Positions 13,000-24,664 are shown, numbered from the stretch's first letter. The stretch is 64,000 bases of DNA from Orientallactaga sibirica (GCA_036365145.1 JAEOAD010000001.1:100537501-100601500); one strand, 5' to 3'. The notes: generated from the letters alone by a model not told the origin. Program-made: numbers and translations.

Positions 13000-13327
13000 T
13001 GTGGTTTGTGTTTTTGTGTTTTGTGCACTGGTGCACATGGACAGGTGTGTGTAAATAGGTGGATGTAAGAGGAAAACATTGGAAATCTTTGCCAGTGCTT
13101 ACCACTTTTCATTTCTTTGACAGGGTCTCTCATTGACCTGGAGCTCATTAACTGGACTAAACTGGCTGGTCAGTGAGCCCTAGGGATCCTTCTGTCTCCA
13201 TCTCTCCAGGGCTGGGATTTCAGATGCATGCCACCATGCACGACATTTTTATGAGTACTGCATATTGAATTTAGGACATCATGTTGCAAGGCAAGCACTT
13301 GACTGACTCATTCACCACCCACAAGCC
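13000..13327 (-). mobile_element. B3 SINE
   Basis: In reverse orientation it shows the B3/B2 order: 'gacagggtctctcattgacc', 'ctggctggtcagtgagccct', 'ccagggctgggatttcag', 'atgcatgccaccatgcacg' and finally the tRNA-like head 'caaggcaagcacttgactga' near 13,290. Confidence 0.8.
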
Positions 13328-13329
13328 CA

Positions 13330-13906
13330 AAACTATTAAAGGACATGTTGGCATATATTGTTAGACTAAAACATGGACCTAGACCAGTTGAGAAACCTGA
13401 ATCTCTTTGCTTGACCTTTTGCATGAGAAGTGAAGGCATGACCCCACATAAGAACTACTTGACAAAGGCTAAGAGACTGTGATTAAGTCAATTACAGACT
13501 TTTAAATACAATTATTAGCTTAGAATTAAGGGTTTTGAGCACTGTCTTATGTGACCATACATTACAAGAAATATGTACTTGATATAACTAGTGAAGAATA
13601 TCATGAAGCAAAAGACTAATTGCATGGAAACATCATTAAACAGATCAACAAATTCTGGACTTAATGTGGAGGTTCTGATTTCCACTTTTTCTGTATTATT
13701 AAAAAGTCCAGTTTCAGTAGAAATGAAGTGCATATACTGAAACAAGAAGTGTGATGCACACACAGGAATAAGAACTCAGTGCCAACTATGGCTAGAAAAG
13801 CCAAGACATGGGATTTTAAATAGGAAAAGTGGGTTTAAATCAGCTACTATAAATACTTTTGAAGGAAAGAATAAAATAATATATCAGTGATTAGAGAATG
13901 TGTATG
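13330..13906. other. No recognised feature
   Basis: AT-rich DNA, possibly the beginning of the decayed sense L1 that is recognisable from about 14.3 kb. Confidence 0.4.
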
Positions 13907-14230
13907 AATAAGGTCTCAAGAAATAGAAGATTAGAATAAAAATGACTTTAAAGGGCCAGGCATGGTGGTGCAGGCATGTTGTACTCGAGAGGCAGAGGTA
14001 GGAGGATTACCATAAGTTCGAGGCCACCCTGAGACAACATAGTGAATTCCAGGTCAGCCTGAGCTGGAGTGAGACCCTACCTCGAAAAACCAAAAATTAA
14101 TTAATTAATTAATTTTTAAAAAGACTTTGAAGCAAGTAAATTGAACTTCTGGGCAAATAAAGTCTCATAAAATATAAGATTTGAATAAAAATGACTTTAA
14201 AGCAAGTAAATTGAAATTCTGGACTTGAAA
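13907..14230. repeat. Two-copy tandem duplication (about 80 bp unit)
   Basis: Copy 1 starts 'aataaggtctcaagaaatag' at 13,907 and continues after the B1 with 'agcaagtaaattgaacttct'. Copy 2 starts 'aataaagtctcataaaatat' at about 14,156 and continues with 'agcaagtaaattgaaattct'. The B1 at 13,953 sits inside copy 1 only. Confidence 0.75.
13953..14117 (+). mobile_element. B1 SINE
   Basis: It starts 'ggccaggcatggtggtgca', with 'ggcagaggtaggaggatt', 'tagtgaattccaggtcagcc' and 'gagaccctacctcgaaaaa', then an (AATT)n-like tail. The flanks 'aaaatgactttaaa' and 'aaaaagactttgaa' look like its target duplication. Confidence 0.93.
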
Positions 14231-14460
14231 AGCATAACTAAGTGAAAAACATCAGGCACATTAACATTATTGTAGTCTAAGAAGGAACGAGAGATATGAT
14301 GTGATTGAAAGAATACTTAAGAGAACAATGGCCAGAAATTTCTCAAAGTTAATGAAAAACACAAGTTTACATCTTCAATTTTTACAAGCTACAAGTAGGA
14401 TAAACCCAGAGACACCACCTTAGACACATTGTAAGAGAACTATCAAAAGTCAAAATGATG

Positions 14461-14672
14461 AGCTGGAGAGATTGCTTAGTGGTTAAGGTGCAAGCCTGCA
14501 AAGCCTAAGGACCCTGCTCTGATTCTCCAGGTCCCATATAAGCCAGATGCACAAGGGGGTGCAGACATCTGGAGTTCGTTTGCAGTGACTAGAGGCAGTG
14601 GCATGCCTATTCTCACTCTCCCTCTCTCTCTTTCCCTCCCTCTGTCTCTAATAAATAAATAAAAATAAAATC
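14461..14672 (+). mobile_element. B2-superfamily SINE
   Basis: Head 'agctggagagattgcttagt', then 'gcctaaggaccctgctctga', 'ggtcccatataagccagatg', 'ctggagttcgtttgcagtga', a (CTCC)n-like run and (AATA)n tail. Confidence 0.92.
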
Positions 14673-15063
14673 TTTGTTAAAAAAGTCATAATGAGAATCA
14701 TTAAAGCAGATAAGAAGTGACACATCACATGGATAAGTCTTGAGTAAAATAACCAGGGCACTTCTCATAGAATACATAAAGGACAAAAGGCAACAGGTTG
14801 ATATAGTCAAACTGCTAAAGAATAAAAATAACTATAATAAATTCTATATCTGGGAAACCTATCCTTCAAAAATATAGGAGAAATTAAGACATTTCTAGAT
14901 AAACATGACACAATATTATTTGAACTACACCATAAGAATTAATAATGATCATATATTAAAAAAATAAAAAGACAAGGCAAGCAGCTACAAATCATACAAA
15001 AACATAAAACATATTGCAAAGTTAATTAATTTAGCAAATAAAAATTGTATTTTGAAAATATTT

Positions 15064-15349
15064 TGGTTGCAGGTTGTTTCTTACTGCTGTAATCAAATAC
15101 TTAACAGGAAGCAACTTTTAGGAGAAAGGGCGTACTTTGCCTTTAGTTTGAGGACATGACAGTCCTTCGTGTCATGAAAGGATGGCTCCAGCAATAGCAT
15201 GAGATGGTCAAGTCACATTGCATGCTTAAATCAGGAAACAGGAAAAGAATTGAAAATGGGGGACAAGTTAAGAAGTTTCAAGGCCTGCTGCCAGCTGTTC
15301 AAATGCAGGAACATATAGAGTTGGGGAATTTCACTTTCAAACCACAACA
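15064..15349 (-). mobile_element. MT-like MaLR LTR
   Basis: Read in reverse it runs from 'tgttgtggtttgaaagtgaa' to the 'cttactgctgtaatcaaata' block, with the landmarks 'aggacatgacagtcc', 'gagatggtcaagtcacattg', 'gaaacaggaaaagaattgaa' and 'caaggcctgctgcc'. This order is that of rodent MT-family MaLR LTRs. A 72-codon frame at 15,204-15,422 crosses its border and is not a gene. Confidence 0.75.
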
Positions 15350-16704
15350 TTCTCCTAAGGGGAAAAATACAGGCAAAAACTACAAAACTGTGATGAAGCA
15401 CTTATATCATACAAAGGAATAATGTTATGATAATAGTAGCACAATGGAAGTCAGAGGAAAAGAACAGTTTCATGCCATCTGGTGACTGAAGTGATATATC
15501 AAAATATATAATTTAACATATATACTAGAATCCTCAAGGAAATCACAAAGAAAATGAGTCAAATTATATATTTGAAAATAAAATTAAAATACTATACTAA
15601 ATAATATTTTAATTCAATAACAAAGGGATATAAAAATAGTATAAGACAAAAAAACAAAGAACAAAATGGCATGTAAAATTTATTTTATTTCCTATTACAA
15701 TAAATGAAAATTGAGCATTATCTTCAAACGGCAGACTAAAAATGATATATTTAAGTCAACAGTCCACTATTTTATTTATTAAAGTCACCCGTGTATTCAT
15801 AACACAAAGTTCAAAGTGAAAGATGCAAAAACAGAAACTGTGCAAAATGATCACAAAAGAGAGCTAGGGCAGGTATGCCAATATCAGACAAAATAAGGGT
15901 TAAGCCATAAAATTTAGCTAAAAAAATTAAAAGCCACTTTATAATGATAGTAAATCTGGAAACAAATCATTAAAACCATACATGCACCACACAGCAGTGT
16001 ACCAAAACATAATCAAAACCTTATATGATGGAAGACAGAAATAAACAAGCAGAAAATACTAATCAGGAGCTTCCATATCTATTGTTCAATAATTGATAGA
16101 AAATTAGCAGACTATCAATAAGAAATAAAAGATATTATCAACAATGTATCCCTAGTAGACTGAATAATGATTTCTCAAATTCTATGCAACCTATATCCCT
16201 ATACTTCTGTTTAGGTTATAGTACAATATAAAAGAGAAAGTCAGGCTGAAGATAGAATTAAGACTGCTAATCTGTTCACTTTACAAAGGGGAAATTATTG
16301 TATATGATAATGTGAACCCCACACAGAATAAAAGTCCTAAACCACAGTCTCTCACCACTATACACAGAGAAGATGTTTGAATAAGTGTAACACCTTTTCA
16401 TTAAAAAGCATTCCCTATACTATGATCTACAGAGTATATGCAGCCCCTATCATGATTGTTGTTATTGGTCATGTACAAACTGACAAGGTGGTTATGATGT
16501 TTACAAGGAAATACAAGAGATTCATACTTGTCTAAACAACTTGAAGATAAAAAGGTCACATTTAGAGAGTTCATATAGCCTCATTTCAGAACTGAATATC
16601 AAATAAGTTAATCAAGACAAAGTTGCACTGGTACTGATCAATGAATGGCAATTGAAAACTCTGGAATAAGTCCATTCATTAGCAGCTATTATCTGAAAAG
16701 AGTG

Positions 16705-17045
16705 TGTTGCAGTTAGCATCTCATTGGTGGCAGAAAACAACCAACCAAGAGAGGCCTGTGGGAGAAAATGGTTTATTTTGACTTATAAATTTGAGGGCCA
16801 GCTCCATGATGGCAAGGAAAAACAATGGCATGAACAGAGGGTAGACATCACTTCCTGGCCAACATCAGGTGGACTACAGCAGTGGGAGAGTGTGCCAAAC
16901 ACTGGAAAGGGGAAGCTAGCTATATCGCCCCTAAGCCCACCCGTAACAATACACTGACTTTAAGTGACACCACTTCCCAAATAGCTGGGAACCTAAGCAT
17001 TCAGAACATGTAAGTTTATGGGGAGACCTGTATCAAACCAGCACA
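16705..17045 (-). mobile_element. MaLR-type LTR (same family as 3.4 and 25.5 kb)
   Basis: The left end 'tgttgcagttagcatctcat' and right end 'tatcaaaccagcaca' are the reverse complement of the family's ends. Inside are the reversed 'tggtttattttg' and 'aagcccaccc'. Flanks gagtg (16,700-16,704) and gaggg (17,046-17,050) differ by one base and fit a 5-bp target duplication. Confidence 0.87.
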
Positions 17046-17070
17046 GAGGGGCAGAAAATCACCTTTAAAA

Positions 17071-17353
17071 ACTACTTTATTTTACTTTACTTTACTTTAC
17101 TTTACTTTACTTTACTTTACTTTACTTTACTTTACTTTACTTTACTTTACTTTATTTGCAAGAGAGACAGAGAGAAGGGAGTGGAAAGAAAGAATGATTA
17201 TGGGCAGACCAGGTCCTCCTGCCACAAAATATGAACTCCAGACACATTCAACAATTGGTGCATCCAGCTTTGCATGGGTACTGAGGTATCAAACCCAGGC
17301 TGCCAGACTTTGTAAAGAAGCACCTTTACTTCTGAGCCATCTTTTCAAGCCTG
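17071..17353 (-). mobile_element. B2-superfamily SINE with expanded tail
   Basis: Reverse-oriented SINE: 'agagagacagagagaaggga', 'tgaactccagacacattcaa', 'gggtactgaggtatcaaacc' and head 'tctgagccatcttttcaagc'. Flanks 'aaaatcaccttt' (17,055) and 'aaagtcaccttt' (17,354) look like its target duplication. Its tail is the (TTTAC)n tract at 17,081-17,150. Confidence 0.85.
17081..17150. repeat. (TTTAC)14 microsatellite
   Basis: Fourteen uninterrupted TTTAC units, lying at the tail end of the reverse-oriented SINE. Confidence 0.98.
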
Positions 17354-17633
17354 AAAGTCACCTTTTCAACATTAACAATTAGTAATAAGAAAAATATAAA
17401 ACTACATGTGAAAGGAGAGTTTTTCTTTTCTTCACACCATATGCTAATATTTACTTGACATGGGTCATGAATTTAAAGTAAACCTTGAAAGTGTAAAACA
17501 TTTTTTAACAATTTAGGGAGAAATTTTACTGATCTTACCTTATATTGGAGAATAAGTGACAACCACAACAAAATAGGTACATTGGCTTTGACAAACTAAT
17601 GAAAAATTAGTGCACAAACTTAGAGAACATACT
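17354..17633. other. No recognised feature
   Basis: AT-rich DNA between two SINEs. No frame or repeat was recognised. Confidence 0.4.
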
Positions 17634-17808
17634 TTTAAAAATACTTTTTTATTTATTTACAAGCTCCAGGTCCTCTAGCTGCTGCAAACAAACTCCAGAT
17701 GCATGCTCCACTTATTACATCTGGCTTTACATAGATATTAGGGAATCAAACCCCACTCATTAGACTTTGCAGGCAAGCCCCTTAACTGATGAGCCATTTC
17801 TCCATCCC
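17634..17808 (-). mobile_element. B2-superfamily SINE, shortened
   Basis: Reverse orientation: T-rich tail, then 'gctgcaaacaaactccagat', 'catctggctttacatagata' and 'ttaactgatgagccatttct'. The (GA)n block is missing, so the copy has an internal deletion. Confidence 0.85.
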
Positions 17809-18326
17809 ATGAAAGAACATATTTATAGCTATCTGATAAGAGGCTTAAGTCTACAATACAGGAGGAAGGCATAGAATTAAATAAAACACAATCAAGTGAA
17901 TAGTGGGAAACATATAATAACTCTCACAAAATATACAAATGGTCAATATATATATGAAAATAGAAATGAAAACTCTAATATCATCCATTTCACTATAGTG
18001 ACTAAAAATGAGCAAAAATAACAAGTGTAGCAAAAAAGTGTAAACAAATTAAGATGCATACTCTGCTGGTAAAATTGTAACAAAACTTTTCCTCACAAAC
18101 AAAATCATCTAACAATATATCTAAAGATTATTTGTAGACTTTTCTTACAACTAAATAGTTTCCCTCCTAGTGAAAGATCAGAAAGAAAACATGTATTATA
18201 AACAGTTTGTTCAATTATTCATATAGCATAATTCATATTATATTATATTCATTACTCATTATAATAAAAAAAGAGGCAAAAAATTCCAATGTCTACCAAT
18301 GAATTGATAGTTAAACACAGTGAGCA
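17809..18326. other. No recognised feature
   Basis: About 500 bp of AT-rich DNA, possibly a decayed L1. Confidence 0.4.
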
Positions 18327-18575
18327 TGGTGGTTTGATTCAGGTATCCCCATAAACTTAGGTGTTCTTAATACTAGGTTCCCAGCTGATGGAGGTTTCAG
18401 AATTAATGCCTCCTGGAGGCAGTATAAGCCAAAATAAACCCTTTCTCCCACAAGCTGCTTTTGGTTGGGTGGTTTCTGCCAATAATGTGAACCTGCATGC
18501 AACAGTAAAGTTGGTGCTGAGAAGTAGTGTCATTGCTGCTAGACACCTGACTGTGGACTTTGGCCTTTTAGGAGT
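18327..18575 (+). mobile_element. MaLR-type LTR with internal deletion plus start of interior
   Basis: It begins 'tggtggtttgattcaggta' and runs to 'cctcctggaggcagta'. It then jumps to 'taagccaaaataaacc' and ends 'gcaaca' near 18,503, so roughly 190 bp are missing by comparison with the 25.5-kb copy. The following 'ttggtgctgagaagtagtgt' and 'gctgctagacacctgactgt' resemble the start of MaLR interiors. Confidence 0.8.
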
Positions 18576-19590
18576 TGATTTTTTATTTCTTATTGTTATT
18601 CTTTAATTGACAAATTCTTTAATTGTAGATAATATCCCATGGTACTTCCCTCCCTCCCCCCAATTTCCCTTTGAAACTTCATGCTCCATCATAACCTCCC
18701 CTTCTCAATCAGTCTCTCTTTTCAGTTTGATGTCATGATCTTTTCCTCCTATTTTGATGGTCTTGTGTAGGTAGTGTGAGGTCATGGATATTCAGACCAT
18801 TTTGTGTCTGGAGGAGCACGTTGTAAGGAGTCCTACTCTTCCTTTGGCTCTTACATTCTTTCTGCCCCTTCTTTCACAATGGACCCTGAGTCTTGGAAGG
18901 GGTGTTTGAGATGTTTCAGTGCTGAGCACTCCTCTGTCCCTTCTTCTCAGCACCATGGTGCCTTCTGAGTCATCCCAAGGTCACCACCATCTGAAAAGAG
19001 AAGTGTCTCTAACCAAAAGTGAGAGTAGCATTAATATAGGGGTGTAAACATTAAGAGAAGTGCTTACTGGGCAGTTTGGTGAGCATAGTATATACATTTA
19101 GTGAGACACCAGCAGACATTACACCTTTAGGGCTCATGATTACCCCTGTCACAGGTTTTCAGTATCAGGGATGTATTCCCTCCCATGGAGCAGGCCTCCA
19201 GTCCAATTAGAGAGCAGTTGGTTTCCCCCATAACAGACATGCCACATTTGCACCCATTGGCCCATTTGACCTGGCTGGCCAAGTTTAAAGCTTGCAGTGT
19301 CCACTGTTGACTATCTTCACTGGTGTTTTCTTTCTCCCAGTGAACTACATGCAGTGTCAGCTGGTCCACATATAGGAGGTTTTCAGCTCAGCTCCAGCAG
19401 GATTTCTCATTGACCTTGCAGCCCAAGTATGTGGAGTCTTCAGCAATAGGGTCTTACCATCTATTCCTGGTGGGAAACCAAGAGCCTTGGCAATGGCCTG
19501 TAATATTTTGGGGGTATCAGTGACCTCCTGGTCATCAACTCACTGGAAGTTATCCCATCACTGGCACTGACAATTTTCTAGTAACAATTT
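18576..19590 (-). mobile_element. L1 3' UTR, antisense
   Basis: T-rich left end with 'tgacaaattctttaattgta', then 'ccatggtacttccctccctc', 'cagtctctcttttcagtttg', 'gaggtcatggatattcagac', 'atggaccctgagtcttggaa' and 'agagcagttggtttccccca'. The same chain in the same order occurs at 44.5 kb and, more diverged, at 1.0 kb. Frames inside (for example 19,127-19,369) are not genes. Confidence 0.75.
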
Positions 19591-19724
19591 ATGGCTTCTG
19601 AGTGTTCCATTGTTTAAAAAAGTAGGTTTCCATATGTATGTCAGAATTTCTATGGATGAGAGCAGGATGTTTTTGGTTGAACATCAGTGCTCCCAAACTC
19701 ACAAAATGTGAAATTCTAGAAATT

Positions 19725-19880
19725 TGTTTGTTTGTTTTTTTGAGGTAGGGTCTCACTCTAGCCCAGGCTGACCTAGAATTCACTCTGTAGTCTCAGGGTG
19801 GTCCTGAACTCATGGTGATCCTCCTCCCTCTGCCTCCTGAGTGCTGGGATTAAAAGCATGTGCCACCCCACCTGGCAAAA
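19725..19880 (-). mobile_element. B1 SINE
   Basis: Reverse B1: 'gaggtagggtctcactctag', 'ctagaattcactctgtagtc', 'gtgctgggattaaaagcatg'. The TTTG-rich left end is its tail. Confidence 0.95.
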
Positions 19881-19919
19881 ATTGTAGAATCATTTGAACT
19901 GAAAGAGAATTTTGTCTTA

Positions 19920-20065
19920 TGATTACCACTCTCTGCTCATGCCATCACTTTCCCCTGCCATCATGGAGTTTCCCTTCAAGTCTGCAAGCCCAAATAAATC
20001 TTTTATTTCCACAAGCTGCTCTTGGTCAGGTGATTTCTACCAACAATGTGAACCTGAATGCAACA
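19920..20065 (+). mobile_element. MaLR-type LTR, 3' part only
   Basis: 'accactctctgctcatgcca', 'gcccaaataaatc', 'ctgctcttggtcaggtgatt' and end 'gtgaacctgaatgcaaca' correspond to the last 145 bp of the family. Confidence 0.85.
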
Positions 20066-20568
20066 AATGATATATGCTAAACATTTGCATACCTACCACT
20101 TATGCAAAATAGTTTCAAGAATAGACACATTGTATGATTATATGTGCCTATATAAAATGTCTACAATAGATAAGTGCAAATGCATAAAGTGAGAAAACAG
20201 ATTGGTGTGCAATGGAGCCATTTTTGAGAAGTCTGGGCAAGCTCCTGAAGGTCTAATAACCAGCATCTCACTGAAGTTACCTATGCAGGTTTTCAAACTG
20301 CATCTAACCAGTGTGTCCATATTCTTGGCTCTTTTCCATTCTTCCCATGAAATTTACAAGCTCAAGTAGATTTTAGCAATATTTTACTTTTTGTTGGTAT
20401 ATCAGTTGGCAGCTATTGATGTTTCATGCATTCATCATTAAATCACTTTGATAATTTCTGAGAAAAGTATTTGTACATTTGAGCTGAGATTATAAAACCT
20501 GGTTTCTGGACATAAATATCTTTCTCATGGAAAAATAATTACAGTCTTATTATAAGGAAAATATGCAA

Positions 20569-20952
20569 TGTCTTATACAGGCTTACATTGCTGGAATGAA
20601 GATCCAAATCAGCCATAGTTTGTGGGACATAGTGAGTTATTTCCAGCTCACAGATCCAGAGGGAAGTTCCATCAGTGGTGGAAGAATCTGCTTCTATACA
20701 TGCAAATAGAGAGAAACAGTCAAGTAGCACATGAAAACCACAAGTATTAAGCACAGACCAGCAGTAAGCAACAGAGCTCAGACTTCTTTATATACCTTTG
20801 GGATGGAAACTGTAACCTCCTCCCAACATACTATAGGGATGGCCCCAAAATCCACCTCCAGTGACACCTGGTCCAGCCAGGCAGCTGGAGACCCAAGTTA
20901 CATGCTTTAGTAAAACACCTGAGTCTATGGGACTTACACTCAAACTACCATA
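20569..20952 (-). mobile_element. MaLR-type LTR (second subfamily, as at 51.2 kb)
   Basis: The left end 'tgtcttatacaggcttacat' and right end 'cactcaaactaccata' are the reverse of 'tggtagtttgagtg'. It has 'ccaggcagctggagac' and 'ggaagttccatc' in the order of the 51.2-kb LTR. It is the 3' LTR of the antisense interior at 21.07-22.13 kb. Confidence 0.8.
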
Positions 20953-21007
20953 TTCCCTACCTGGTCCCCAATAGACTCATTACTATCTTATGTTGTAATT
21001 TTTAAGA

Positions 21008-21072
21008 TTTATTATTATTATTATTAATTTGAGAGAGAGAGAAAGAGAGGGAGATAGAGAAATAGAGAGAGT
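21008..21072 (-). mobile_element. SINE tail fragment
   Basis: (TTA)n followed by 'tttgagagagagagaaagag', the reversed tail and (CT)n block of the B2-superfamily SINE. The rest of the SINE is absent. Confidence 0.65.
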
Positions 21073-22130
21073 ACTTTGTAAATTTTATTCAGTCCAACTT
21101 CAAAGTTCCCAGTCTTTACCATCTTTAATATTGCTTTAAAATCTCACATCTCATCTGAGATTCAATATTGTCTCTTAACTGTGAGTCCTATACAATCAAA
21201 ACAAGTTGCATACTTTCAAAACATAATGGCAAAAGTAAAAATTTAAATTGCTATAACAAGATGAAACTAGACCAATGGAAAAATCAATAACCATCAGGTA
21301 AATATCAAACATTGGTAGTTCATCCATCACCAGTGATGACAGTTTCTGGATTTTGAATGACTATCCTTCCTGCTAGGCTGATTAGCTAGGGAAACTTCCA
21401 TCCCAAGCCAATAGCACTGCATGGTAGTCTTTGTACAGTCCTGGTATAACCAAAATGTCTTCAGGTCTCCATTGTAAACCATAGTCATCTAACAATAGCC
21501 TCATTGGCCTATCAGGGACATCATGCCCTGTTTCACATGTTGAATATCAGCAGCAGCTGGCTCCTGAAACCACGTGTACATCATTTCCCACCTCCATGCA
21601 CTTTTATGTTTCTGAAGCCAATATGAGGTATTCACCCATACAGTCATTATGTTAATTCAGGGTGGAAATAAATCTTGACCATAAACAGCAGGTTACCTCC
21701 TTCTATTCCTCTCCTTTCAAAAGCATTTGTATTTCTACCATTTATTCTTTCCTGGTTGGACTCATCTCAGGTATCTTTTCCATTGTTTCAATGTAAAGTA
21801 GCTAATGGTGGTAATCCATTTAACAATAGCAGCTTCAGTAACCTAAAACATGTCTCTATGCCTGTAATTTTAAATTTTGTAAATTTTCTTGAAATTTTCC
21901 AATTTTAAATCTTATATCTTTTAGTTCTATATCTTCTGCCAAGCACATAAGTCCATTACATTCAAATTCAACCTTGATTAAACATAGATGGTGAGACTTA
22001 TCTGGAGGTTATGCTTTTAGATAACCAGATTAAATGTAGCTATGAAATATTACTAATGCCTAGATCCATTAAAGCTAATTTGCCAAGCCCATTTCCAAAA
22101 TACTAGGGTCATCTAAAGAAAAAGAGCTAT
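21073..22130 (-). mobile_element. MaLR internal region, antisense
   Basis: 'attcagtccaacttcaaagt', 'atctcacatctcatctgaga', 'cttaactgtgagtcctatac' and 'aatcaaaacaagttgcatac' follow the order known from the reverse strand of primate THE1/MST interiors. The LTR at 20.57 kb lies where the 3' LTR belongs. No 5' LTR was seen on the right. It has no coding capacity. The right border is uncertain. Confidence 0.6.
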
Positions 22131-22579
22131 CACAGAGAGGACAGCTGATCCTGCTCTGCTGACAATGATATACGATTTCCTTCAGAATGTTCTGTGGCAT
22201 TTTCTTTATTTCAATCTCATTAGAAACATGCATTTATAAGTTTCACATTCTTCATAGTTTTAGCTCAGATCCCTATTTTCTAATACAAGTAATGATTAGC
22301 CTGCTGAAACATCTATTCTCTTTCAAAGATGAAAATAGGAGTCTTTTGAGCACATTGGCTCTATGTGCCATTGCATGACCAGCAGAAGTTGTACTATTTC
22401 TGAATAGAACTGATCTCCCAAATGCAAGTGTTATTTCATGAGAATAGAGATTACAGAAACTGGAAGACACACTCATTTTTTATGTTATATAGTGCATGGA
22501 TACCATGGAATCATAGACACCTGCATTTCTCTTCTGATTTTTAGGTGTGAAAACAGAGAGAAAACCACATCTTCACTGA

Positions 22580-22890
22580 ATGTGTGGCAAGAATATCACA
22601 AGTTTGAGTCTAGCCTGGACTGCATGGTAAACCTCTGTCTCAAAGAAAAATACAATGATTCATCACCATTAGCTAGTGCTGAGATTAATTATTCAAAAAT
22701 CAGAACAAACATTCTTGCAATGTCTACTAGTGATTGTCAAAGCCTAGAAAATACTACATAAAAATATCAAAACAGAAAGCAGTAATTTCTACCAAGGTAC
22801 TTTATTTGTTTATTGCATACCTAAACCCAAAGCTTAGTGTATGCTGGCAAATGTTCTACCATTGTGCTACATCCTCAGACCCATCACTTG
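22580..22890. mobile_element. Old B1-like and ID/B4-like scraps
   Basis: 22,584-22,655 reads like the right part of a sense B1 ('cacaagtttgagtctagcct', 'cctctgtctcaaag'). 22,830-22,885 reads like a reversed ID head ('tggcaaatgttctaccattg', 'gctacatcctcagaccc'). Both are strongly diverged. Confidence 0.5.
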
Positions 22891-23404
22891 TCTGTTTTAT
22901 TTTCAATGTCATTTGATATCCCCCTCCCATCCAGATAAGTTGCTTCAGTTCCATGGACATTTTCAGATTCTTACAACTCACCTTACCATTGGTTCATAGT
23001 GACAGGTCCCTCCCTCCCTGCTAAGACACAAGTAACGAGGTAAAAAAAAAAAAAAAAAAAAAAAGATTAAAAGAAAGACCCAGAGAGACATAAAAAAAGT
23101 CACCTAGTCTTTCACAAGAATTCATATGATATCCTCTGTGAGCATGCTATCTTATTTTAAATAGCTATCTTCTTATATTCTGAGTATAAGCCAAAAATCC
23201 TGCATGAATGAGTGATATAGCTGAGGAAAGAGTCATTGAAGATATATGGATTGTGGGTAACATTTCTAATGGGTCAAATCAAATGAATATGCAAAAGTAT
23301 AGACTAAGGAAATTTGTAAGGAAGGGGATAAAATACTGATGTTTCATGAAAGCCTTATAGTCCCATGAAGCCTTATAGTTACTGTGTATACAGCATCAAA
23401 ATTA
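22891..23404. other. No recognised feature, with A run
   Basis: Holds a 23-base A run at about 23,042-23,064. Otherwise AT-rich DNA of no recognised kind. Confidence 0.45.
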
Positions 23405-23530
23405 AAGTAAGCAGGGCATGCCGACATACACATATACTTCAAGAAATGTGGGAGACTGAGGTTGGAGGACTACTTCAGCCCAGGAATGTAAGATTTGCAT
23501 GGACACTGTCACAAGACCTTTCTTCAAAAT
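23405..23530 (+). mobile_element. Old 7SL-type SINE (B1/proto-B1)
   Basis: 'gcagggcatgccgacataca', 'gagactgaggttggaggact' and 'cttcagcccaggaatgt' follow the 7SL/Alu-monomer plan more than the younger B1 of this window. Confidence 0.55.
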
Positions 23531-23562
23531 AAATATATAATTAATATTTTTAAATGATTCAT

Positions 23563-23790
23563 GGGCTGGAGAGATGGCTTAGAAGTTAAGGTGCCTGCCT
23601 GCAAAGCCTAGGGACACCCATGCAATTCTCCATGTCCCACCTTTAGCTTGATGCAAAAAGTGACACAAGGGCACAATGCCACACTTGTCCACAAGGGTGC
23701 ACATGAGTCTGGAGTTTGTTCACAGCAGCTGAGAGGCTGCTGGCAAGCCCATTCTCTATCTGTCTTTTCTCTCAAAAAAAAAAAAAATGG
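23563..23790 (+). mobile_element. B2-superfamily SINE (long subtype)
   Basis: 'gggctggagagatggcttag', 'gcacaatgccacacttgtcc', 'ggagtttgttcacagcagct' and an A tail. Flanks 'aaatgattcat' and 'aaatggttcag' fit a target duplication. Confidence 0.93.
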
Positions 23791-24034
23791 TTCAGCCATT
23801 TTTTGAACTAAAGGCTATTTGTATCAGGGAGCATTTCATTTATATATCTCTTCCAGACAGCAAGAATTTTTGTCACTCATATTTATATCACTGTATATAA
23901 ACCAATATTTATCATTAATTATGTGCTCCATGAAGGTTATTAGAGTGAATGTTTAATATTGAATAAATTGTGCATCTATCTATCTATCATCTGTCTGTGC
24001 ATCATCTATATTAGGCCATCAAATATTGGGTCTT

Positions 24035-24277
24035 GGGCTAAAAAGATGTCTTAGCAGTTAAGGCTGTTGCTTGTAAAGCCAAAGGACCCAAGTTCAATTT
24101 CCCAGGACCCATATAAGCCACATGCAAAAGGTAGTGCATGTGTCTGGAGTTCATTTGCAGTAGCTGAAGGCCATGGTGTACCCATTCTGTCTCTCTCTCT
24201 CTTCTTGTCTCTCTCTCTCTCTTTCATTCTTTCTCTCTCTTTTCCTCTTTCTCAAATAAAATAAAATTATTTTAAAA
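24035..24277 (+). mobile_element. B2-superfamily SINE
   Basis: Head 'gggctaaaaagatgtcttag', body 'ggacccatataagccacatg', long (CT)n, then A-rich tail. A perfect 10-bp target duplication 'attgggtctt' is present at 24,025-24,034 and 24,278-24,287. Confidence 0.95.
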
Positions 24278-24449
24278 ATTGGGTCTTATTTTCAATGAGA
24301 TTTCCATAGATAATAAAATGTAGTCAAGATCTTCACTTATAGCTGTCTCCATGTGTTTATTTGCTTTCTACTTACTCTTATAGTGTTTGGAAAACCATAA
24401 ATGTGCCAGAATGTTTGTTAAACTCATGCAAGACAGTAGTAAGTATAGA

Positions 24450-24664
24450 GACTGGAGAGATGACCGAGAGGTTAAGGCACTTGCTTGCAAATCCTGATGG
24501 TCCCGGTTTGACTGCCCAATACCTACATAAAGCCAATTACATAAAGTGGTGCATACATGTGGATTTTGTTTGCAGTAGCATGAGGCCCTGCAGCATCCAT
24601 TCTCTCCTCTCTCTTTCCTTTTCTATATCTGTTCTTTTCAAATAAATAAAAATATTTTTAAAAG
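24450..24664 (+). mobile_element. B2-superfamily SINE
   Basis: 'gactggagagatgaccgaga', 'cacttgcttgcaaatcctga', 'gtggattttgtttgcagtag' and 'caaataaataaaaat' tail. Confidence 0.9.

Larger units (their letters stand above)
14235..16690 (+). mobile_element. Ancient L1 (ORF1 end to ORF2 start), interrupted
   Basis: 'ctgctaaagaataaaaataa', 'atatctgggaaacctatcct', 'tcaaaaatataggagaaatt' and 'aagacatttctagataaaca' follow the order of old mammalian L1 in its ORF1 region. 'acaagcagaaaatactaatc' and 'attgttcaataattgataga' further right fit the following ORF2 part. A SINE (14,461) and an MT-like LTR (15,064) interrupt it. There is no intact frame. Borders are uncertain, and 16.2-16.7 kb may be unrelated. 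Confidence 0.55.
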
